Positions 1 to 10,497 of a DNA stretch of 64,000 nt are shown piece by piece. Made by a program: the position numbers and the translations under genes. How positions within the stretch are numbered: position 1 is the first letter of the stretch; every line of letters begins with the position of its first letter. The DNA lies in assembly GCA_949316235.1 (NCBI GenBank), contig OX438745.1, forward strand, positions 4,717,001 to 4,781,000. The letters are read 5' to 3'. This stretch comes from Oegoconia quadripuncta. Lineage: Eukaryota; Arthropoda; Insecta; Lepidoptera; Autostichidae. The notes under the pieces are model-generated. The model ran no database searches, had not been told where the DNA came from, and saw only the letters and a program-made list of their open reading frames with translations.

Positions 1-36
1 AAGGATTCTCCAAAAAAGCATCTACATATGAGATGA

Positions 37-83
37 GGCGAGAATGTACACGTGACACCCCCTGTCACGTGTACATTCTCGCC
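37..83. repeat. Perfect inverted repeat, 21-bp arms with a C5 loop
   Basis: The arms at 37-57 and 63-83 are exact reverse complements, separated only by five cytosines. Each arm contains the E-box palindrome CACGTG. No transposon family in this window has these ends, and no coding sequence overlaps it convincingly. It could be a recent inverted duplication or the core of a small hairpin element. Confidence 0.9.
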
Positions 84-457
84 ATCGCCATGCCTGCCAA
101 TATTTGGCGCTTTAATTATTCCAAATTCTTTTCTGGTATGCTCACTCAGAATGATCTAAACCGTCCATTCATCATCAGCATATCAACTACAGGACGTTCA
201 TTGCAGCCCATAGGGCTCTCCCATAGGTGTTCAGTAATCGTCCATTATGTGACATTAATTTTAGATATGCTTAGCATTTCACTATGCGATCGAAATAAGA
301 ATGAAGAAAACCGTGGACAAACCAGAACCAGACAATAGATATAGCCCAACGGATTAGTAAGTTGATGGCAGTGGATAGCCCTATCCTAGTCGCGACAAGG
401 TATACTGACGACCTGATGATGGTCGCGGGAAGTCGAACTGGAAATCCATGGGCTTCA

Positions 458-786
458 CCGCGTCCGTGGCTCGATGTAAACAACATTGGGTTTAGGATTC
501 GGAGATTGCGGGTTCGATCCCCAGCGGGGTACATGTTTAAGTACTCGGTTTGGCTGGTGGAAGGGCATTTTAAATGTCCGCCTGGCTAGCTACCACCATC
601 TTATCTAAATCTGCCGCCAAGCAGCAATGTTAAGCATTGTTGTGTTCCGGTTGTCAGAGATAAGATAGCCAGTCCCCCAAATGTGTTGGGGTTAACGGGG
701 CAGTACGCTTCCACCTTCGACCTCATCTTCACTTAACATCAGGTTTGGTTGAGGTCAAGTACCAACCCGTTGTGCATAAAAAAAAA
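458..786 (+). mobile_element. SINE-A, full-length tRNA-derived SINE
   Basis: This is a near full-length member of the commonest repeat here. The head has an A-box-like GTGGCTCGATG and a B box GGTTCGATCCC, the two internal RNA polymerase III promoter elements of a tRNA-derived SINE. The body runs through a conserved CTAGCTACCACCATC stretch to a 3' end CAACCCGTTGTGCATA followed by an A tail. There is no coding capacity; mobilisation would need a LINE reverse transcriptase in trans. Confidence 0.85.
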
Positions 787-789
787 CAA

Positions 790-935
790 AAGTAGACATG
801 TGTCTATCGAAATAAAATTTGTTGGAAAGGCACTTACTACATAGATTAAGTATTAAGTAGGTACCTACTTCTTCAATGAATTTTTACATTGTTTAGTGAT
901 ATGTGAATACAGTTAATATAGTTAAATACTATTTA
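790..935 (+). repeat. Dispersed repeat F, copy 1
   Basis: About 145 bp starting AGTAGACATGTGTCTATC closely matches 20219-20365 in the same orientation. It begins directly after the A tail of the SINE-A copy here. No terminal repeats or coding potential are visible, so its class is unknown. Confidence 0.7.
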
Positions 936-1688
936 AATAGGCAAAAAAAGGCATAGGCTTTAGGTCCAGCAATTGACGTCCTATGGCTGAGGTGATGATG
1001 ATAATGAATTTTAGAGACCCACATTTCTTTGCTCGGCACGAAAACTTCTCGAATTATTTCCGTCCGATCAGGTTTACCGTGACTATCCTTTCTTTAGATT
1101 CCCTTTTTATAGAACACCAAAGACCATTCCTATAGATTAAGGCACATCAATGGCCGCTCGAAGATATTGTCGCCCTAAAACGGTCGTTCCAAAGATTTAT
1201 TAAGCACCAATCTTGTCTTTTGAAGGCTCTATTTTCTTTACTGCCTACTTCAGAGAGTTTGTGGAGATGTGTCGTTGCCAATATCCCGAGAATACCTCAT
1301 TAACAGGACGTCTAAAAGGTGTCGTAAGTCGCTAGTGTTATAATTTATAATTCCTTGACGTACCAAACGACGTTACCAAGGAAACTAAAAGTGATTTTTA
1401 GGGGTCTGTACCTCAAAAGGTAAAACAGAAACCCGTTAAAGATCATTATGTTGACGCAACAAATCCTGTAGCACAGAATATGTAATAGTATCAACTATGG
1501 GATACAATTTGAGGATCTAGATTCTTAAAAAAAAAAGGTTTATGTGCCGAGCGTCCATTGGCACTACCATAAAACATTTAATTATTACATTCATTTTAAA
1601 AATTAAAACGAAAACGAAAACTCTATATGTAATAAATACTACTTTGGACAACATGCTTTTATAACTAATAAAAATATTTCAATGTAAA
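936..1688. other. Intergenic, nothing recognised
   Basis: AT-rich sequence without a convincing coding segment, terminal inverted repeats or a match to the repeat families named here. Confidence 0.5.
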
Positions 1689-1840
1689 ATTTTTTTTTTA
1701 TTCACCACGGGTTCGTACTTTACCTCAATCACACCTGATGCTAAGTGTAGATGAGGTCGAAGGTTGAAGCGTACTGACCCAGATACCCCAACACATTTGA
1801 GGGACTGGATATCTTATCTCTGACAACCGGAACACAACAA
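1689..1840 (-). mobile_element. SINE-A 3' part, 5'-truncated
   Basis: A T run (the A tail on the minus strand) leads into CGGGTTCGTACTTTACCTC and continues to GACAACCGGAACACAACAA, all standard SINE-A tail-half sequence. The tRNA-like head is missing. Confidence 0.75.
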
Positions 1841-2063
1841 ATCCATTACGGTGGTCAACTTCCATTCTATCAACAGTCTCTAATACGAGGTGAAATAATA
1901 CAAATTTGTTTTCAGGGAGGGTTTATAAGTTTGAATCCTGTTTGCCAATTTGTCTGTCTTCTTCAATATTGTAGCGCCCAAAGGGCTGTATGAATAAAAA
2001 CCATTTTTGTTTTCGAAGTGATTCTTACTTTTTTGATGGAAATCTGTTAAGTCTTGATGAATA

Positions 2064-2928
2064 CAGGGCGTCCCAAAGTTATGGGACATGAAGGGGAAGT
2101 ACCTTAAATATTGTAGATAGTGAATTTTGCTCAAAGAAGACTTTATGTTATTTTTAAAAGTTAGTAATTCTGCATTCATAGATTTTCTAAAAATTACTTG
2201 CTTCGGCTGGGAATCGAACCGACTTAAATGTGAAAAAAAAAACACCCTACTTTTATGATGCCAATCGAAAGAATAGCTAAAAAATAATAACTCTGCCTAA
2301 GTAACATAGTATTTTAAAAGAAAGGAACAACATAAAATGATTGAGTCAAATTTCAAGAAAGTTATTTATTGCTAAAGTGATTTCTTCTTTTGGGGATACG
2401 TGAAAGATATGCTATACAAAAAGCGATACGAGAACGTAGGCGAGTTGCAAACAGAATTGTGCCATATCACATCGAGTGTTCACCATAAAATGATTAGAAA
2501 ATCAACAGGCAGCGGGCTCATTAAAAGATTGGCGATTTGCGTAAGACAAGAGGGATCACATTTTGAGCATTTAATTAATTAATTTACAAAAAAATACGTA
2601 CTTAATTGACTACGGCAGTTTCATGTATGTTTTTTATTTGATTAAAATGATTAATTTCACGTTGTTCCTTTCTTTTAAAATACTATGTTACTTAGGCAGA
2701 GTTATTATTTTTTAGCTATTCTTTCGATTGGCATCATAAAAGTAGGGTGTTTTTTTTTTCACATTTGAGTCGGTTCGATTCCCAGCCGAAGCAAATAATT
2801 TTTAGAAAATCTATGAATGCAGAATTACTAACTTTTAAAAATAACATAAAGTCTTCTTTGAGCAAAATTCACTATCTACGATATTTAAGGTACTTCCCCT
2901 TCATGTCCCATAACTTTGGGACGCCCTG
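2064..2928 (+). mobile_element. Internally deleted mariner-type element (copy C)
   Basis: Both 268-bp terminal inverted repeats of the mariner described at 55183-57302 are present, starting CAGGGCGTCCC and ending GGGACGCCCTG, with TA on each side. The interior drops from about 1570 to about 310 bp. Sequence follows the intact copies up to GTTATTTATTGC, then has a short filler TAAAGT, then resumes inside the transposase at GATTTCTTC. Only the last part of the transposase frame survives (to 2582). It cannot make transposase but still has both ends, so it could be moved in trans. Confidence 0.92.
2400..2582 (+). pseudogene. Transposase C-terminal remnant of copy C
   Basis: These 60 codons match the last 60 residues of the 353-aa transposase at 55895-56956; the matching frame extends a few codons upstream to about the third catalytic aspartate. 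The DNA-binding region and the first two catalytic aspartates are gone with the internal deletion, so it is a non-functional tail. Confidence 0.9.
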
Positions 2929-3074
2929 TATATTCAGCTCTAATATTTATTTACATGAATACCATAAGTACACAAAGAATTTTGTACATATTTACGAAAA
3001 CGAAATAAAAAATACACATTTACAAATTAAAAAATAATAAACATATAAAACACACATTTACATATAAAAAATTT

Positions 3075-3291
3075 GTCCCAGATCTTATTGAAATGGAAGG
3101 GTGCTTAAGAGGCTAAGTGCGTTTCCTCTTTGGACAGCCAGACTTAGCCTCTGAGCGAAATAGAAGCCGACCTTCCGATCATTTGATGCTTCGATCAGAC
3201 GCTCAGATATCTCTCGAAAAATACAATGAGCGTCTGGCCCCCACGGCCCAAGGGTTTCCAACCTAAAAGGAGCAAAAATAGCTCTTAACAT
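3075..3291 (-). pseudogene. LINE-P reverse transcriptase C-terminal fragment
   Basis: Minus-strand translation gives a 68-codon segment with ETLGPWGPDA, then AQRLSLAVQRGNALSLL. This pattern lies at the extreme C-terminus of a widespread group of invertebrate reverse-transcriptase proteins (family knowledge). A related copy with ETLGPW is at 26954-27480 on the plus strand. It is 5'-truncated and lacks the RT domain. Confidence 0.6.
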
Positions 3292-3299
3292 AGATTGTT

Positions 3300-3831
3300 T
3301 ACCAATTTAGATGATATCTTCCACAAAATTTTCACACAATGGTGTCAGCATTGATTATGTTTCAGTAATGATCATAGGCCTTGAACAGATATCCAAAGAA
3401 GTATATTTACTTCAGGCCAACAAAAGAAATGATATGAAATAGGGACGAACGGGAAAATAAACAATCGACAGGCTGACTGACTACCCATATCAATAGCGCG
3501 TGGCCTTAACACGCCCTAGACTTGAAACAAAAGTTTCAGATATTAGCAACATTGGTTCCTTGATCGTAATTGTTACTTAGAAATTATACTGTTTGCTTGC
3601 TGTAGCTATATCACTTCTATAACTCCTGTCTTGATATATTCAACAACGCTTGTTCTTTGTTATTGTCAATAACGCCAGTGACGTTCAAGTATTTCGTGAA
3701 ATCGTTAGCGTCATTGATGTTATCGAATTAAATAATAAATTGAATTAAAGATGTACGAAAAAATAAAAGCGAAAAAATAGGGCTAGTCGAACCAACAGGC
3801 CCGAAGGAAAAGTGTCGTAAAAAATAATATT
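3300..3831. other. Intergenic, nothing recognised
   Basis: No convincing ORF, repeat-family match or simple repeat was seen. Confidence 0.5.
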
Positions 3832-3985
3832 TTTTATGCACAGCGAATTAGCGCTTGCCCTCAATCACAACGTTAAGTGAAGATGAGGCTAAAGAATGAA
3901 GCGCACTCATCCAGAACCTTCAATTTATTTTCAGAACTAGCTATTTTATCTATAGCAGCCGGAAAATAACAATACTATCAATGTC
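3832..3985 (-). mobile_element. SINE-A fragment, old and diverged
   Basis: Starts with a T run and TTATGCACAGCGAATTAGC, followed by TTAAGTGAAGATGAGGC and CCGGAAAATAACAATACTAT. These align to the 3' half of SINE-A with many substitutions, so it is an older copy. Confidence 0.6.
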
Positions 3986-3989
3986 GCAG

Positions 3990-4890
3990 CTTAATATAAT
4001 TAATAGCAATAAGATAAGTAAGGTTTATTTTATTTTTAAATCCCAGAAAACTGTAGTCATGGAATTTTGAAAAGCCATTTGTCTGAGTCGGGGCTCGAAT
4101 CGATATAAGACGAAATAATACTGTTTATAATCAAATTATCAAAGGAGAAATCTGTGACATCACTGGGACAGCGTTCATGTTTCCGCATCCGAGCCTGATC
4201 GAAATTGCAACAATGTTGCAACGAAATGTTTCTCGTTTGGCCGTTTTCAGTAAACATGTAGCGGAAAAAGGATCAAGCAATAAAGGTCTTCCATTAATGT
4301 CACCTATTTTAAGAAAGAGATCTAGGTCGACCATAAACCTGAAAACAATAGGAGGGAGAAACAAACGGTCCCTATGGGATTTGGACATTTTTATTACATG
4401 TAGTGGTGAAGTTTGTTGAAATGAGGATTAATATCATGCATACGACAATAAAACAAGCGACGTAGTCGTGATTTTAGTCCCAACAAGGCCACGTTGAGTG
4501 GAAAAGTACGGAGTTTTCCTACGTGATAGGTTTCCCAACGAAGAAATACGATGAACCAGGATCTTACAGGATTAGTGATTTAAGTGGCAAGCTCATAAGA
4601 CTATAATCGTCGAGAAACAAAAGCTCACCTGGCCGGATGCGTATAACTTAGACTATTCCAGAATTCGTATGATATGTGTGACTTATGAGTCTTTGCTTGC
4701 TAATCTTATTTGCGCGTCGTATTTCTTAATTGTTTTCGATTAGTAAACTTAAGCTTTTTGCGTGTTTAGTTCCTGGAGGTGAGTGAGGTGAGTTGCCTCG
4801 ACTCGAAAAGAAGAAGATCATTGAGTCATTCACTATGCAAAGTTGAGCTGATGTTCTCGCTCTTTACTTTATATTAAAAAATCCTTAAAA
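3990..4890. other. Intergenic, nothing recognised
   Basis: Between 4131 and 4419 both strands have overlapping open frames of 80-85 codons, but neither resembles a known protein and no splice or start context supports them. I treat them as chance frames. Confidence 0.4.
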
Positions 4891-4959
4891 TCGATGCAGC
4901 TGATTTATGTGTATATACTTATATATAGAAACTTATATTTTGCGTTCATAATAAACGCT

Positions 4960-5100
4960 GATAATGAAACCAAACTAGAGCATTTGAAGGTAGTTTTATA
5001 TCAGGCCACCAAATGCTGGAATAATCTACCACCACCTATAGACCAAACTCTCTCTAAAGCAACTGTTAAACAGCACTATTAGAAATGGCTATAGAACTTC
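4960..5100 (+). pseudogene. Possible LINE C-terminal fragment
   Basis: The + frame reads ATKCWNNLPPPI followed by a Lys-rich tail and an early stop. A W-N-x-LP motif near a C-terminus is typical of jockey-like LINE ORF2 ends (family knowledge). The fragment is short and the assignment weak. Confidence 0.3.
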
Positions 5101-5103
5101 AAA

Positions 5104-5990
5104 ATATTTAGTCACAGTAGCACTGATGAGTCATGGTGATAGATAGCCATTTTATTGAGTCACATACCTATCGTCACACTTCGTCACTAACAAAATAACT
5201 TTTAGTTATGCATGACAGTTTATATTTAATATTACAATATATTATATTACATAAATCTATAATATTCTTAATGCCTACCATGATGAAGTTCCTATCATCC
5301 CACACGGGTGCGACAGAAAACTCGCGCCTCGCTCTTCGAGTGAAGCATTATGCTAAGTCGTTACCCATTCACAACTGCGGCACACATAGCAGTATTTATG
5401 CAAATCATAGCCCAGTTCTTATTTTCATAGTTATTAATAGTTCATAATATAACAATGTGGTTTTTAATAATGTAAATTGTGAAGAACCTATTGTTATGTG
5501 TTTTAAATACCTAGTGAATAAACTATTTTCTTTATTTCTGGATGGACGGATTTTATAAATAAAAATCGCTGAAAAAAACCTCTTGCAGTGACGCGTACAA
5601 TAAAGTCTTGTCCAATCTCAGTGTTAACATTTAATATGCACGTCAGCAGGACTCCGATCGTCAGCTTTCGCCGTAAAAGTAAATTACCCTCATTGTTGTT
5701 AACGGGGATCTTTATTACAGATTGACATTCGATGAAGCTATAACAATAAGGTCTATTAGGCTCGTCATCCCAGCTTACATTTAACTAACGAAACGAAGTC
5801 TTGAGTGAATATTTACCATGTTTTACCGAGCATCTAGAAGATTGAATGAAAGCTGAATGTTAGTACACGTAGACTGAAACACAAATGCGCGTACCAACTA
5901 TTATGCACTCGTACTTGTAGGGGTTGTAACTTAAAACTTTGAGTGATGTGCCACACTGAGTTATGTGCTACTGTGGCACACACTCTTTGT
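5104..5990. other. Intergenic, nothing recognised
   Basis: AT-rich, with only short chance frames. Confidence 0.5.
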
Positions 5991-5997
5991 ATTTTCT

Positions 5998-6083
5998 GTT
6001 GCTTCGTGTAGTTTATCAACCATCTGATCATAAGACAAACCTAGTTGGTCGTGTGGAACTAGACAGCGCTGTGTTTCATCATC
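5998..6083 (+). mobile_element. SINE-C 3' fragment
   Basis: GTAGTTTATCAACCATCTG through GTGGAACTAGACAGCGCTG matches the 3' third of SINE-C, seen better at 49128-49400 and 54893-55165. The tRNA-like head is absent. Confidence 0.6.
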
Positions 6084-6149
6084 TTATCCTCTCGCCCCAA
6101 AATAAATTGGGACCAGGCCTAATTTATTTAGGATCGGTGCAGTACGACT

Positions 6150-6420
6150 TTTTCATCTAATCTCCTTTATCAGCCATTAACTCATCATTCACACCCTTTT
6201 CGTTCATATCACCCATCACACTATCCATCTTTCTTTTCCATTGTCGTCCTCTTCCTTTCCAACCATCAACATCCATATTCATCCCTCCTCATAACATCAG
6301 TCATACCAAGCTAAACGAGTTCCTTTCAACGTTTCTGTCACGGGTGCCCCTTTTAAACAACCTCTTACTTACTCATTTCTTATTTTATCCATCGTTATCA
6401 CTCCACTCCACATGGAAATT
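6150..6420 (-). pseudogene. RTE-like LINE C-terminal relic
   Basis: On the minus strand, with frameshifts, the text reads like TEKLKGTRLAWY, then a G-R-G-R-Q-W-K-R-K-M-D stretch, then NEKGV. This is the C-terminal pattern of the RTE-like LINE better preserved at 33990-34425. Several stops and indels make it a dead fragment. Confidence 0.5.
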
Positions 6421-7250
6421 TTATTTATTTTAAAAGCCTTAAAATTTGTATCAGGTAAATTTTGGATATCACAGGTACCTTATTGTAAAATGAAATGAAA
6501 TATTTATTCACTAGAATATGGTCCAACAATTGATCTTTAAATATAATACAGCGCGTTCGCATGTTTCAAATATCATTGTCTTAAAGCATAATATTAAATA
6601 TATAGTAAATTATTAATCAAGTCAAATTAGCATTAATTAATAACGATAAATTAATTAATTACAATGTCAGAAAATATGCAATAAAAAGAAAAATAAATTA
6701 CTTGTCGCTCAGAAATTCCAATACTGAATAATAACCCTTCTCTAGAAAATATGCAAAAACGTATATATTGCCCTTACAATATTAACCATTAGCTCGGAGT
6801 GGCTTAATCAAAGTAACGTGGTTAAGGAAGGAAGCGTACCCGCAGACACATCAAGTTAATGAAGAAGCGACTATCATTACTCAACAGCCGGCGCAATGTT
6901 GTATCTATTTGGCAAATGATGAATGACCAAGTTTGAGTGGTAGCAAGCAAAAAGAGCAAATAGACAGGTGTATTTATAGATTGGGAACGTCTTACATATA
7001 AAGTCATTTTATCATTATATATTTATAACGTCACGACCTCTGTCACAAATATGGTGGTCAGGGATGTCCCAAACATTAGAGTCTGAGTGTTCAAAACGTT
7101 AAAAGTTTAATAGAGTTTATTCAGCACGGCATTCCACTATTGTCGACGAATAGTCCATCGGAGTAGCGGTTGTCGGAGAACGATTGCGGATTCCGGTATT
7201 CCATACAAAATTTCAAACCCAAATTTTTTGAAATGAATAAATCGATTCTA
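6421..7250. other. Intergenic, nothing recognised
   Basis: Strongly AT-rich from 6480 to 6780. No gene or named repeat found. Confidence 0.5.
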
Positions 7251-7253
7251 ATG

Positions 7254-7805
7254 GTTTTTTTTATGATTAACTGGAAACGCGTTTGACGACAATCTCACCT
7301 GATGGAAAGTGACGATGTGGCCGAAATGAAGCACGCGATCTCAGTGGATGCCTATTGAAGATCCCAAGGTTGTAGGATTCAGGAAAGACTGACGCCGGAA
7401 GGGAGTTCCATGCCTTGGCTGTTCACATTATGAATGAAGAGTTGAACTACGTAGTGCGAATATTCGGTATGTTGACTAAATACGGGTGGAATCGCTCCCC
7501 TTGGTGGATGAAATGGCGATGGTGGAATAATATTGTGTAAAAAACTTAATAAATAATGTTAAAATATAAAATTGTTATAGAAGAGCGGTCTCTCCTAACA
7601 CAAGCAAATTCTTGCTTAAATGGAGATTCCAAAACCTGCAATGTTTTGATTAATTTAGGTTATTGAAATAAACTATTTTTTTTTTTATTTATTTATTTAA
7701 TTCCAACGCACACTCACCGAAGTGCATCAGTGATCATAGCAGTGATCGAATGGTCACCAATGAGTCTTTTGGCACGTCGTTCCACAGAATCGAGTGCAGC
7801 CAGCT
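7254..7805 (-). mobile_element. LINE-J 3' end, interrupted by another insertion
   Basis: From the T run at 7254 the sequence follows the minus strand of LINE-J (CACCTGATGGAAAGTGACG, GGATTCAGGAAAGACTG) to about 7538. It resumes at AATTCCAACGCACACTC near 7699, as it does without a break at 22100-22130. The intervening 160 bp ends in GAAATAAACTATTTTTTT and resembles 26280-26400, so it looks like a retroposon 3' end inserted into LINE-J. Confidence 0.65.
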
Positions 7806-7835
7806 GCTATGTATTTATACGCATAAAGCAGGTAC

Positions 7836-7872
7836 ATACAGGGTGAATTTGAATTAGTGTAATTCCCGTTAC
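7836..7872 (+). mobile_element. MITE-N terminal fragment
   Basis: TACAGGGTGAATTTGAATT followed by AGTGTAATTCC matches the terminal repeat of the MITE at 59818-60214. Only the end is present. Confidence 0.5.
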
Positions 7873-7879
7873 GTTTATG

Positions 7880-8843
7880 ATGAACAGAAACTTTGTAGGC
7901 TTTGAACGAACGCTAAAACAGCAGCTAAGAAGCAAGGCTTTCTTCTCAAGATCAGGCAATATTTTATACCGAAACCGCTTTTGGTACCTTTTACAAGACT
8001 CAGATCCGCTCGTGCATGGAATACTGCTGTCACCTTTGGGATGGTTCAGCCAAGTACCAAATGGCTGCACTCGATTCTGTGGAACGACGTGCCAAAAGAC
8101 TCATTGGATCACTGCTAAATTACAGAGCCTCGAACACCGTCGCAATGTCGCCTGTCTCTAAGCCTTTTACAGGATGCACTTCAGTTTGTGTGCGTTGGAA
8201 TTATATAATCTTATTCCACCATCGCCATTTCATATTCGGACTACTAGACATGGGGTCCCTCCACCCGTAATGTATTCAACAGACCGAATATTCGCCCTAA
8301 GCGTTTCGAGTCTTCATTCATAATGCGAAAAGCCAAGGCATGGAACTCCCTTCCGGCGTCAGTCTTGCCTGAATCCTACAACCTTGGGACCTCCAAGAGT
8401 AGGGTGAAGAGGAATCTCCGCCTCCGTGGCTCAACGTAAACAACACTGGGTTTACGATTCGGAGGTCGCGGGTTCGATCCCCAGCGGGGTACATGTTTAA
8501 GTACTCGGTTTGGTCGGTGGTAGGGCATTTTAAATGCCCGCCTGGCTAGCTACCACCATCTTATCTAAATCCAATCATCTTATCTAATATTAATAGCATT
8601 GTTGTGTTCCGGTTGTCAGAGATAAGATAGCCAGTCCCCCAAATGTGTTGGGGTTTCCGGGTCAGTACGCTTCCACCTTCGACCTCATCTTCACTTAACA
8701 TCAGGTGTGATTGAGGTCAAGTACCAACCCGTCGTAGATAAAAAAATAATCTACAGAGATCGCCGGTTTCATCTTCGATTACATCGTCACTTTCCATCAG
8801 ATGAGATTGTGGTCAACGACTATCCAACTAATCATAAAAAAAA
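7880..8843 (+). pseudogene. LINE-J ORF2 C-terminal region and 3' UTR, split by a SINE
   Basis: The + frame around 8016 reads MEYCCHLWDGSAKYQ then VERRAKRLIG, a pattern from the C-terminal region of jockey-type LINE ORF2 proteins (family knowledge). Frameshifts near 8110 and 8160 move the frame. The 3' UTR carries CTTCCGGCGTCAGTCTTGC, is broken at 8417 by a full SINE-A, and resumes at 8753 to end in CAACTAATCATAAAAAA. Sequence just upstream (7254-7805) is the same family inverted. Confidence 0.7.
8418..8748 (+). mobile_element. SINE-A nested in LINE-J
   Basis: A near full-length copy from CCGCCTCCGTGGCTCAACG to an A tail, with B box GGTTCGATCCC. It interrupts LINE-J exactly. AATCT lies immediately before the SINE head and again after its tail, as expected for a target-site duplication. 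Confidence 0.85.
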
Positions 8844-9109
8844 TTGACAAGCATCTCTGTGAGTAATAAAGCCAAGTCTGCTCAAAGAATCGAAACAAAC
8901 AGACCGTGTATACAAGGTAATAAATATGTGCCTAAACAATACCGAGTAAGCTAAACGTTTTTGTGATTTATACACGAAGTTCCCGCTGCCGCTAAATTTA
9001 TGTGCTTACGTGAAAAATGAATAGAATAAGAATTAAAACGGTCCTTTATTTATGTACGATCCATTTATTGTTTGACCATCATCTTTTTAAAAAGCTTTTA
9101 ATAGATTCA

Positions 9110-9152
9110 CTTTTTTTATGCACAACGAGTTAGCACTTGACTGACGTCTATA
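9110..9152 (-). mobile_element. SINE-A tail fragment
   Basis: T run plus ATGCACAACGAGTTAGCAC matches the extreme 3' end of SINE-A on the minus strand. Confidence 0.5.
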
Positions 9153-9348
9153 ATAATAATAATAAAAGGTATTTATTCACTACAAAGTTAATTTAACAAG
9201 TAATTAATTCATAATGAGTTAGGTCAAACTGTGATGAAAAGGTTAGGGACTCAGCAGATTTGCTGATTTTCATTCCCCCCCAAGTAAAGTAGTTGCTACG
9301 AGCAAGGAATTAGTTACTATTACTCTATGAATAAATTTAAACATTGAT

Positions 9349-9418
9349 GATGTGGCGGAAGGTGGAAGAGGGCACATTGCTGTTTGGCAGCAGACTTTGA
9401 TAGATAGATAGATAGATA
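9349..9418 (-). mobile_element. SINE-A fragment ending in (GATA)n
   Basis: GGCACATTGCTGTTTGGC matches SINE-A mid-body. Where SINE-A normally reads GATTTAGATAAGATGG, this copy has expanded into a short GATA microsatellite (9401-9418). Confidence 0.5.
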
Positions 9419-9566
9419 AAAAGTTCATTGCATAAACTGGCACACATACAAGAGAGAAACATAAATACTACATTAACAAACAAGAAACAAACATTCATGA
9501 AAGCAACAAGAGACTAACAATTTAACAAATACAAACAGATGTAAACAAATATACCATAACAATTAA

Positions 9567-9665
9567 ATTTTTTTTTTATATGAGAGGGCGGCAAACGGCA
9601 AAGAGTGGTAAGAAGTTTCTTGAGAAACGTATAGTTTCTCAAGTTGAGAAATTTTTCCCAATCCC
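9567..9665 (-). mobile_element. LINE-K 3' end with internal deletion
   Basis: T run, then TGAGAGGGCGGCAAACG, the standard LINE-K 3' terminus, jumping directly to AAGTTTCTTGAGAAACG, which lies about 200 bp further in at 47598-48145. Confidence 0.6.
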
Positions 9666-9689
9666 TTCAAGACACCTTCAACATAAGAT

Positions 9690-9895
9690 GGTGGTAGGTC
9701 GCCACGCGGACATTTGGAAGCGGGCACATTGCTGTTTGGCGGCAGACTTAGATAAATGTTGGTAGGTAGCCACGCGGACGTTTAAAATACCCTACCACAA
9801 GACAAACCGAGTACTAACATAACCCTTTGGGGATCGAACGCGCGACCTCCGATTCGTAAACCCAATGTTGTTTACATTGAGCCACGAAGGCGGAG
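9690..9895 (-). mobile_element. SINE-A head half
   Basis: Runs from GGTAGGTCGCCACGCGG through GGGGATCGAACGCGCGACC (minus-strand B box) to TTACATTGAGCCACGAAGG (A box). The 3' tail portion is missing. Confidence 0.7.
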
Positions 9896-10497
9896 TATCT
9901 TGCTCATTCTTCTCTGGGGAGACTGGCTAGTGAATGAGCGATAACTGTATGTCATGGCGATTTTAAATGTTATTCTTATTATAACTTACGAAATAAAACT
10001 TTTTTGATTTTGATTATTACCATAGGAACACCGTTGGGTTTTGAATGGGTATGGCTTTCGGGCAGACTCACATAACCACCCGAAAAGGGATTGCCTTAAG
10101 TAAAAAAAAAGGTGTCGCTGCGTTCGCATTTGTTATGCCGTGGACTGTACTACGAGTATCTGAAGGACATAGGGTATTTATTAACCCCTGTGGGTGTCGA
10201 TCGAAGATTTTTACGGGTTTTGCACCCAATAATGATTCTGTCCAATGATCTGTGGAATTGTAATCAGTAAATCCTTTCCCTAACACGTGGATATCACATA
10301 AAAGCCGAACTCGTTTTTATTTCTTTGGCATAATAAAAAGTTTAGTGAAGTTTGCGTCGAACACAATACATGGATTCCGTATTTTTCAAATAAGTATTTA
10401 TTACGGGTGAATTTAAATTGGCGACGTCGCATTTGCACGTTGTATTTCCCAATTAACACGCGTAAAATTAATAACGTTGCCAAATCGGTTGCTAAAC
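9896..10497. other. Intergenic, nothing recognised
   Basis: No gene. A short AATAAAACTTTTTTGATTTTG stretch at about 9990 may be a LINE 3' tail. Confidence 0.4.
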
